DNA of 64,000 bases from Staphylococcus xylosus NJ. GTDB taxonomy: Bacteria > Bacillota > Bacilli > Staphylococcales > Staphylococcaceae. Under the pieces are notes generated by a model. The model had not been told where the DNA came from. It saw nothing but the letters and a program-made list of their open reading frames with translations, and ran no database searches. Positions 1-5,598 of the stretch are shown here, piece after piece; position 1 is the stretch's first letter, and each line of letters begins with the position of its first letter. Location: contig NZ_ANMR01000006.1 in the NCBI RefSeq assembly GCF_000338275.1, positions 186,001 through 250,000 on the forward strand. Reading direction: 5' to 3'. The translations under genes and the position numbers were made by a program.

Positions 1-837
1 TTCACCCTGTTTTATAGGTGGGTTACACATTTGAGCCCAAGCACTCACTAAACCATATACAAGATTTGTATCAACATATCTTCTCAATAAGTATCCAATC
101 AACGAGGCTAAGGCTTTGTTACGCTCTCCTTCTCTTACACCAAATGCCATATCACGCCAATAAGATGAATTACGTTTTTGATACTGGTTAGAATAATTAT
201 TTACTAGATCTTGCTTTTCACTTTTAGATACAAGACTATAAATTTTTTCTAGCTGATCACAGGTAATAGCAGGTTTGTCATTATATTTAAAAATAAACGA
301 TGCATTTTTATCACGTTTGACTGGTAATGCCATAATTTGAGATGGTACAAAACTAGCTTCATCTACTTCATAACCAATGTATTTTGCTAGGATACATGAA
401 TATTTGCGATAATCTTCTGCACTCACAGGCTCATTTAAAGGCACCATTAAGCGTATTCTAGGTTTTTCAGTAGTATGTGAATATGTTGTATGAAATGCCC
501 AAGAATAACCTTCCAATTGGTTGCAAACAGCATGATATAATCCTTTAAAGTCTGTTATATTGTCATAATCTAATGAGATTACATTACGATTAATTATATT
601 TTTATCTTTCCGATATTTTGGAATGGTTTCTCCGTCCCTCACTTCATCCTCAACATCACCATATAAAACCAACCCTCTTTTATATTTGTCTGTATGAATC
701 ATTGGTATTTGTAATTTATTAATCCAATCAGACCATTTCCATTTATCAAATGTTCTAAATGAATTTGCATATAAATTGTTATATTGAATAATATTTAAAT
801 CAAAATCATGTTTTAGTTTGATTTGTACAAACTCCAT
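1..837 (-). CDS. PICI primase/replication protein, N-terminal part
   Basis: An open frame of 279 residues runs off the left edge. It contains NVISLDYDN near residues 86-93, resembling the acidic metal-binding motif of archaeo-eukaryotic-type primases found in plasmid and satellite primase-helicases. A later KPRIRLMVPL segment fits the same primase fold. SaPI-type islands carry a replication initiator/primase at this place. The start at 837 is chosen because GGAG lies 9 bases upstream; an in-frame ATG at 846 touches the GGAG and is less likely. The helicase half, if present, is outside the window. Confidence 0.7.
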   Translation of the reverse strand, partial: MEFVQIKLKHDFDLNIIQYNNLYANSFRTFDKWKWSDWINKLQIPMIHTDKYKRGLVLYGDVEDEVRDGETIPKYRKDKNIINRNVISLDYDNITDFKGLYHAVCNQLEGYSWAFHTTYSHTTEKPRIRLMVPLNEPVSAEDYRKYSCILAKYIGYEVDEASFVPSQIMALPVKRDKNASFIFKYNDKPAITCDQLEKIYSLVSKSEKQDLVNNYSNQYQKRNSSYWRDMAFGVREGERNKALASLIGYLLRRYVDTNLVYGLVSAWAQMCNPPIKQGE

Positions 838-933
838 ATTCTTCATCTCCTACTGGGAAAACAAAGCATAAAATGTTACAATAAGCTTATATAAATAAGC
901 ATTGATTCATGCTTGTTTTGTTAATAAAATTAT

Positions 934-1224
934 CTATGCGTTATCTGATCTCTCGCCAAAGTTCCCAGATGACGCTATTTTTTTGTCTAATATATCGCTT
1001 AATTGTTTGTTAGCTTTTTCTTCTAAAATATTCACTTCATTATAGTTATCAGAAACTAACTCTAGAAAATCACCTAATACTCCATATGTTTCACCTTGTG
1101 CATCATCCATCTTGCTACAAATTAAATCTATAACTTTTCTATATCCTTTTAATTCTCCACCGTAATGTGCTACATCTACCAACGCCTTACCTTTATTCAC
1201 AACTTCTTTTCTAACGTTTTCCAT
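934..1224 (-). CDS. PICI hypothetical protein, 96 aa
   Basis: I do not recognise a family. The protein is soluble, predicted largely helical and rich in Lys, Glu and Asp, with no signal peptide or membrane segment. It starts at 1224 just after the end of the 67-aa gene (3-base gap) and precedes the primase gene, so it sits in the leftward early operon of the island. A role in replication or its control is only an inference from position. Confidence 0.6.
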   Translation of the reverse strand: MENVRKEVVNKGKALVDVAHYGGELKGYRKVIDLICSKMDDAQGETYGVLGDFLELVSDNYNEVNILEEKANKQLSDILDKKIASSGNFGERSDNA

Positions 1225-1227
1225 ATC

Positions 1228-1431
1228 CTATTCTCCTATCTCAAAATTATTTTTTAATTGCTGTGTTGCCCATTTCATTACTTCTTCCAAATGTTGCTCT
1301 CTATTTACTTGGTAAGTTGTTTCTTTACCATTTTCAGTTACTGTATGCTCATATGATTCATATTGATCATTAACACTTTTTCTTAATTGATAAGATATTA
1401 ATGTTAAAATTTCTAATTGTTGTTGATTCAT
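1228..1431 (-). CDS. PICI hypothetical protein, 67 aa
   Basis: A small soluble protein beginning MNQQQLEILTLISYQLRKSV, with no family I can name. Its ATG overlaps the stop of the upstream 47-aa membrane peptide (TAATG), which suggests translational coupling, and GGAGG-like bases (CTGGAGGTCG) lie inside the end of that upstream gene. It belongs to the leftward operon of the island. Function unknown. Confidence 0.6.
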   Translation of the reverse strand: MNQQQLEILTLISYQLRKSVNDQYESYEHTVTENGKETTYQVNREQHLEEVMKWATQQLKNNFEIGE

Positions 1432-1574
1432 TATTCGACCTCCAGATTTTTAAATGTAAATCCTGATATTGCCATAATTCCGTAAAATGTGAATGCGATA
1501 AATATATCTGTTAATACTCCAATAAATAATGTGACTATTATTAGTAGCAACATGTAAAACACATAATTTTTCAA
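1431..1574 (-). CDS. Small PICI membrane peptide, TTG start, 47 aa
   Basis: Seen: AGGAGG at 1583-1588, 8 bases, then TTG at 1574, 47 codons and TAA overlapping the next ATG. The peptide starts MKNYVFYMLLLIIVTLFIGV, is almost entirely hydrophobic to about residue 40 and ends NLEVE, so it should cross the membrane once or twice. The excellent ribosome site and the overlap with the next gene support it as real despite its size and TTG start. Function unknown; an XRE gene lies just upstream. Confidence 0.6.
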   Translation of the reverse strand: MKNYVFYMLLLIIVTLFIGVLTDIFIAFTFYGIMAISGFTFKNLEVE

Positions 1575-1586
1575 TTTTATAACCTC

Positions 1587-1805
1587 CTATGAACCTACTG
1601 TGATTGAATTACTGAAAAGCTCATCGATGCTCATCCCATATAATTCAGATAAAATTTTAGCTTCTGGTAATGTAAAGTTTGCTTTGTTTAGTTCTTTTAA
1701 AGAATATCTTTCTTTTGAGATACCTAACTTATGAGCAACGAAAGCCTGATTATGACCATGTTCCTTACGTTGAATATAAAGATGGGGATATGCTAATCTT
1801 TTCAT
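1587..1805 (-). CDS. Small XRE-family HTH protein, 72 aa
   Basis: The helix-turn-helix region spans about residues 12-65 (HNQAFVAHKLGISKERYSLK, then LPEAKILSELYGMSIDELF), a standard XRE/Cro-type layout. The ATG at 1805 overlaps the stop of the upstream HTH gene (ATGA). In SaPIs the leftward operon starts with Str- or Xis-like DNA-binding proteins, so a regulator or excisionase-like role is likely, but I cannot tell which. No other domain is present. Confidence 0.75.
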   Translation of the reverse strand: MKRLAYPHLYIQRKEHGHNQAFVAHKLGISKERYSLKELNKANFTLPEAKILSELYGMSIDELFSNSITVGS

Positions 1806-2023
1806 TTCGTTTCCTCCTCAATTTCAAAATTAAATAATTCTTCAATACTTACATTTAGATTTGCCGATATTCTTTTAGCCATTTTTGGACTTGGTGTAGC
1901 CTTGCAATTAATTATTAAACTAAGATAAGAAAGTGATATGCCAGAACTTTTAGAAAAACTTCTTAAAGTATGCCCATTTTTAGCAATCAGTCCTCTCAAT
2001 TCAAGTACATTTGTTTTCATCAT
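1802..2023 (-). CDS. XRE-family regulator, first gene of leftward island operon
   Basis: A 73-aa Cro/CI-type HTH protein: the recognition region is about residues 17-40 (LRSFSKSSGISLSYLSLIIN) and the end is SIEELFNFEIEEETK. AAAGGAGG lies 7 bases upstream of the ATG at 2023; an adjacent ATG at 2020 is also possible, and a longer frame to 2074 has no ribosome site. It is divergently transcribed from the Stl-like gene at 2172, the position of Str or Cro in SaPIs. It probably opens the excision/replication operon. Confidence 0.8.
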   Translation of the reverse strand: MMKTNVLELRGLIAKNGHTLRSFSKSSGISLSYLSLIINCKATPSPKMAKRISANLNVSIEELFNFEIEEETK

Positions 2024-2051
2024 AGAACCACCTCCTTTGTAACTAATTATG

Positions 2052-2141
2052 GTTACATTTATTTGGTACACCACAAATATATACTAAAATAAGTTACATT
2101 ACAAGCACAAATTATAAAATGTTATCTTTTTTTGTTACATT
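2052..2141. promoter_or_regulatory. Divergent control region with three GTTACATT repeats
   Basis: GTTACATT occurs at 2052-2059, 2093-2100 and 2134-2141, same orientation and exactly 41 bases apart. GTAAC at 2039-2043 forms an imperfect palindrome with the first copy. The third copy lies between a weak -35-like TGTTAT at 2120 and a -10-like TATGAT at 2142 for the rightward gene. These are probably operators for the repressor at 2172 and/or the Cro-like protein at 1802; binding is inferred, not shown. Confidence 0.6.
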
Positions 2142-2171
2142 TATGATAAACTCTTTTTGAGGTGATTAATT

Positions 2172-2834
2172 ATGAAGCAAGATGGAACGTTAGGTAACGC
2201 AATTAGAAATGCTAGAAAAAGTTATCCACTTACGCTTGAAGAATTAGGTGAAAAAGTAGGAGTAACTCATGCTTTTTTATCACGTGTAGAAAACAATAAA
2301 GTTACCCCAAATGATGAGCTACTAATCAAAATAGCTGATGTATTGGATTTCAATGATAGCCAAGATTTTTTAAATGAATTTAGAATATTAGCAGGAATTT
2401 ATGACAGTATAGAAGAAAACACATCGTTTTTTAATGATTTGAAATCCAGTGGTAGATTAGAAATTAATACATTTAATAACGAAAAGAAAATTGTTGATAA
2501 TTCATACTATAAATTAAACTATTTATTCGAATCAGAGAATAAAGTCTTTTATGATATTAAGACTTCTATATTTGGAGAAAAAGTAGCTACGGTTGAGTTG
2601 CCACATGATGTTTTACACCAAATTTATAAGTTAATTAATCGTGAAGTTATTAAAACAATTAAAGAAAATCCTATTTTATTAAAGAGCATTCAAAATCCAG
2701 AAGTCATTGAAGATTACCAAAAAGAAAGAAGTAAAAAGAGAACTGAACTTGCTGAATATATGAAATATTTAAGTGTAACCGATTCTATAGGAGAATTTAT
2801 GCGTGAAATTTATGATGACGAATATTTAACCTAA
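2172..2834 (+). CDS. CI/Stl-like master repressor of the island
   Basis: 220 aa. An N-terminal XRE helix-turn-helix (about residues 8-62; TLEELGEKVGVTHAFLSRVE) is followed by about 150 residues with no recognised domain and no LexA/CI-type peptidase signature. In SaPIs a repressor of this design (Stl) keeps the island silent and is lifted by a helper-phage protein bound by the C-terminal part, rather than by RecA cleavage. That mechanism is inferred here. GAGGTG lies upstream of the ATG. The integrase gene follows after 15 bases, so the two are probably co-transcribed. Confidence 0.8.
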   Translation: MKQDGTLGNAIRNARKSYPLTLEELGEKVGVTHAFLSRVENNKVTPNDELLIKIADVLDFNDSQDFLNEFRILAGIYDSIEENTSFFNDLKSSGRLEINTFNNEKKIVDNSYYKLNYLFESENKVFYDIKTSIFGEKVATVELPHDVLHQIYKLINREVIKTIKENPILLKSIQNPEVIEDYQKERSKKRTELAEYMKYLSVTDSIGEFMREIYDDEYLT

Positions 2835-2849
2835 TCGAGGTGAATAACC

Positions 2850-3956
2850 ATGCAACATGACTTAAAACTATCACACAACATCTATAAAGATGCTAAACGA
2901 GGTACATATTACTTCCGTATCACTTATTATGATAAGACGAATACACGCCAATTTATTACACGTAAAGGGTTTAAGCAACGTAAGGAAGCAGTTAAAAAAT
3001 GTAATGAAATAATGGATGAAATCGAAGGTATAGGTAAAATCAATAAATTACCCTTTGATAAGTTGGTAGAAGAATACATTGATTGGTATTCTGCACGGCG
3101 TAAGGCATCAAGTTTAAAATCACTTAAAACACATGCGAATAATCATTTGATACCCTATTTTAAATCAATGGACGTTTTCAACATGACCACACAAGATGTG
3201 ATGAAGTTTCAGAATAAGAAAATGAAAGAAGGACGTTCGGGAGAGTATTTGAAAAAGATGCATGTATTCTTAGTATCTATATTGAATCACGCTATGAAGT
3301 ATCATGATCTAAAGCAAAATGTTGCATCATTAGTAGGTAACTTTGAAATTGAAACACAAAAACGTTTAAATTATTGGACGCTGGAGCAATTTAACCAATT
3401 TTATGAAGTATTAACTAATATACAACAGAAGTTATTTTTCAAGCTGTTATTCTACAGTGGTGCACGTAAAGGCGAAATTAGAGCACTAACATGGGAAGAT
3501 ATCAACTTTGACGATGATTATATCCATATAAACAAAACGGACTATCACGGTGAAGTGACAGCCCCTAAAACGAAAGCAGCCATACGCGATATTTACCTAC
3601 CTACTCACATGATGGACGACTTAAGAAATTATTTAACTTGGTATAAAGAGAATAACATTTTTAAAGATAATTATGTATTGTTTGGTACTTTCTTTAAAGC
3701 ACTAAGTGAATCTACGATTGATAGATGGTTTACCAGCACATTAAAAGTGTTAGATGATACATTAACGGATGGTGAAACGTTCCCACGTATTGTAATACAT
3801 GAATTAAGACATTCTCACGCATCAATGCTTGTCAATCACGGTGCTAGTCCTATGATAATAGCGCAACGATTAGGCCATTCATCAACAGAAGAAGTTACAT
3901 CACGTTATGGGCATTTGTACCCTAGTACACAGAAAGAAATAATAAAATATTTATGA
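2850..3956 (+). CDS. int: Tyrosine-recombinase integrase
   Basis: 368 aa. An N-terminal AP2-like arm-binding segment (about residues 10-50), a SAM-like core-binding domain (about 65-160) and a C-terminal catalytic domain (about 175-365). Active-site residues are visible: Arg in SGARKGEIRAL, His and Arg in HELRHSHASM, His in RLGHSS and Tyr in SRYGHLYP. It recombines the island with the ssrA 3' end, which lies 670 bases downstream. GAGGTG stands 7-8 bases before the ATG. No separate promoter is evident, so expression probably follows the repressor gene. Confidence 0.95.
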   Translation: MQHDLKLSHNIYKDAKRGTYYFRITYYDKTNTRQFITRKGFKQRKEAVKKCNEIMDEIEGIGKINKLPFDKLVEEYIDWYSARRKASSLKSLKTHANNHLIPYFKSMDVFNMTTQDVMKFQNKKMKEGRSGEYLKKMHVFLVSILNHAMKYHDLKQNVASLVGNFEIETQKRLNYWTLEQFNQFYEVLTNIQQKLFFKLLFYSGARKGEIRALTWEDINFDDDYIHINKTDYHGEVTAPKTKAAIRDIYLPTHMMDDLRNYLTWYKENNIFKDNYVLFGTFFKALSESTIDRWFTSTLKVLDDTLTDGETFPRIVIHELRHSHASMLVNHGASPMIIAQRLGHSSTEEVTSRYGHLYPSTQKEIIKYL

Positions 3957-3965
3957 GGTGAATAA

Positions 3966-4532
3966 ATGTTAAAAGCGAAAGCCTTAATTATTGGTAAAAA
4001 TCCTTACAACAAAGAAAATGAAAATTATTCAAATATTAAACTAGATGGCTATCCTACAGAGAATGTAGCTTTCTTACCTTATGTATATAAAGATTCTTAT
4101 AATAAAAATAGTATAATAACTTATAGAAGAATCATTAGTTTTATAAAGGGTAAACTATTATCATGTGAGGAAATTAACCAATTACCTGATCCAAAAGATA
4201 TCGCTAAAGATTTTATGGAAAAAGGCGTATTTTTTATTAACGAATCAGAGTTCAAAATAGATGAAAATAAAAGTTTAATTATTGATAATAATGAAAATAA
4301 TGATAATAATGAATTGAAATATGATGAAGAAACCGAAATATATTGTTTTGGAACTGATGCTATAAAAAGATTTGAGACATACACTTATTTAAATAAAGTT
4401 CACAATTACCCTCACCCTTCTCCAAAAAACAATCATTCATTTTGGAAAAAATACGATAACGGGTATTCAAGTCAAAATTATTCGAAAGATGATAAATTTG
4501 ATTCATCTTTTTTAATTAACACCCTAAAATAA
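3966..4532 (+). CDS. UDG-superfamily-like protein, island cargo gene
   Basis: 188 aa. Motifs occur in the order of uracil-DNA glycosylases: LIIGKNPYN at 7-15 (water-activating loop; Asn at the catalytic place as in the MUG/TDG and SMUG families), GVFFINESEF at 87-96 (like GVLLLN of family 1), IYCFGTDAIKRF at 125-136 (like the core strand FLLWG..A), and HPSPKNNHSFW at 150-160 (the DNA-intercalating HPSP loop, close to SMUG-type HPSPRN). A low-complexity Asn-rich insert lies at 108-116. The fold assignment is inference. Its ribosome site includes the int stop codon, so it belongs to the stl-int transcript. It is more AT-rich than the core genes, and a defence role is plausible but unproven. Confidence 0.65.
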   Translation: MLKAKALIIGKNPYNKENENYSNIKLDGYPTENVAFLPYVYKDSYNKNSIITYRRIISFIKGKLLSCEEINQLPDPKDIAKDFMEKGVFFINESEFKIDENKSLIIDNNENNDNNELKYDEETEIYCFGTDAIKRFETYTYLNKVHNYPHPSPKNNHSFWKKYDNGYSSQNYSKDDKFDSSFLINTLK

Positions 4533-4549
4533 GGGGTGTTTTTTATTTG
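4521..4549 (+). terminator. Terminator after the UDG-like gene
   Basis: ACACCCTAAAATAAGGGGTGT followed by T6: a short stem overlapping the last codons of the UDG-like gene and ending the rightward island transcript. Confidence 0.85.
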
Positions 4550-4587
4550 CTGTGCATTATTTGTGCACTATCTGTGCACTCAAAAAT

Positions 4588-4615
4588 AAAAAGCCTACAA
4601 CCACAAGGGTTGCAG
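4588..4615 (-). terminator. Terminator of ssrA, supplied by the island side
   Basis: On the minus strand CTGCAACCCTTGTGGTTGTAG forms a hairpin followed by a T run, just past the tmRNA 3' end. It lies on the island side of the attachment site, so the inserted element appears to bring its own terminator for tmRNA. Confidence 0.75.
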
Positions 4616-4623
4616 ACTCTATA

Positions 4624-4640
4624 GTGGAGACGGCGGGATT
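4624..4640. other. Attachment site (att) at the ssrA 3' end
   Basis: The last bases of tmRNA (minus-strand TCCCGCCGTCTCCA) match the core I recall for SaPIs that integrate at ssrA. The junction between island and core genome lies here. Exact crossover limits cannot be set because the second copy is outside the window. Confidence 0.7.
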
Positions 4641-4982
4641 CGAACCCGCGTCCAGAGGTTCTGATACTAGCACTTCTACGTGCGTAGTCTATCAATAGGT
4701 TTCGCATAATGGGAGGTGATAGACATCCGTCATTATGCTAGTTTGATTAATCTCTTCTAGGCAGACTTCAAACGGCAGTGCCTAGCGTATCCTACTATAG
4801 GTTGAATCGCGTTAACGGTACATAGGAGATACCGTTAGGCGATGCAGAGTGCTATTACGCAGCTACTGCGAAATTATTGTTTTCTTTGCCAGTTATTATA
4901 ACTGTGTGTGTTGGTGACGGAGACAGCCCTCCGACACGCTTAACTAGCTCATGGAACCCCTGTCGAATCCAAAAACGCCCCC
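4625..4982 (-). ncRNA. ssrA: tmRNA (transfer-messenger RNA)
   Basis: The 358-nt RNA begins GGGGGCG at 4982 and ends CGTCTCC plus discriminator A at 4625; these ends pair into a 7-bp acceptor stem with two G-U pairs. GCGGGTTCGAATCCCGC forms the T arm. The genome continues CTA, so the CCA tail must be added after transcription. The tag frame at 4890-4855 reads GKENNNFAVAA then stop, ending in the protease-recognised AVAA. tmRNA with SmpB rescues stalled ribosomes and marks the products for proteolysis. smpB lies immediately upstream on the same strand. Confidence 0.97.
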
Positions 4983-5111
4983 AGAATAATATTAAATGTA
5001 CTTTCTGCTGACTTCGTAATGACTTTATAATGACTATACAGTAACTACTAAGCTTTTTCAGAAAGCACATATTATATTACCAAAGATTATCATCTTTGGC
5101 AATATATCCGC

Positions 5112-5576
5112 TCAATAACGGGCTTTCATCTCTCTAGCTACATCACGTTGTACTGCTTTTTCTTTTAAAGCTTGGCGTTTATCATATTTCTTCTTACCTC
5201 GAGCAACACCTAATAAGACTTTGCAGTGACCGTGTTTGAGATAGAGCTTCAATGGAACAATTGAATAACCAACTTCACGTGTACGTTCACCTAGTTTTAT
5301 AATTTCACGTTTGTGCAATAATAGCTTACGTGAACGACGTGGGTCATGGTTAAATCGGTTACCTTCTTCATAAGGTGCAATATGCATATTATTTAAATAC
5401 ATTTCACCACGGTTAACTTGTGCATAACTATCTTTAAGATTTGCACTTCCTCGACGGATCGATTTAATTTCTGTTCCTTGTAACACAATGCCCGCTTCAA
5501 TCGTATCTTCAATATTATAATCATGTCTTGCTTTACGATTTTCTGCTAGTGTTCCTGGTGATTTTTTCTTTGGCAT
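5112..5576 (-). CDS. smpB: tmRNA-binding protein SmpB
   Basis: 154 aa, the usual length. The beta-barrel core contains [20 protein letters not shown] and [20 protein letters not shown], followed by YKKLVP-type and [19 protein letters not shown] segments and a basic C-terminal tail that enters the decoding centre. It binds the tRNA-like part of tmRNA and brings it to stalled ribosomes. It lies 22 bases downstream of rnr and upstream of ssrA, so the three trans-translation and RNA-decay genes sit together. Confidence 0.98.
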   Translation of the reverse strand: MPKKKSPGTLAENRKARHDYNIEDTIEAGIVLQGTEIKSIRRGSANLKDSYAQVNRGEMYLNNMHIAPYEEGNRFNHDPRRSRKLLLHKREIIKLGERTREVGYSIVPLKLYLKHGHCKVLLGVARGKKKYDKRQALKEKAVQRDVAREMKARY

Positions 5577-5598
5577 TGAGTTTCACCTCTTTGTTGAG

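Larger units (their letters stand above)
1..4640. mobile_element. Integrase-proximal end of a PICI/SaPI-like island in ssrA (partial)
   Basis: Seen: leftward genes (primase-like protein, small hypothetical genes, two HTH proteins) diverge at about 2100 from a rightward repressor, integrase and cargo gene. The last stretch abuts the 3' end of tmRNA at 4625. This is the usual layout of staphylococcal phage-inducible islands: stl and int on one side, replication genes on the other. The far half with packaging genes and the second att repeat lies outside the window. A prophage is less likely because a primase sits so close to the repressor, but it cannot be fully excluded from this fragment. Confidence 0.85.

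Noticed and set aside
4121..4384. Hydrophobic 87-aa frame antisense to the UDG-like gene
   Set aside because: Produced by the reverse complement of an Asn/Glu/Lys-rich coding stretch; no ribosome site.
1..4640. The left region as a full prophage
   Set aside because: The primase lies within 2.1 kb of the repressor and int sits beside ssrA, a SaPI/PICI arrangement; no phage structural genes are visible, though only the end is in view.
4855..5070. A 71-aa minus-strand frame ending in the tag residues
   Set aside because: It is the tmRNA gene itself plus upstream DNA; only the last 11 codons (the tag) are translated, on tmRNA.
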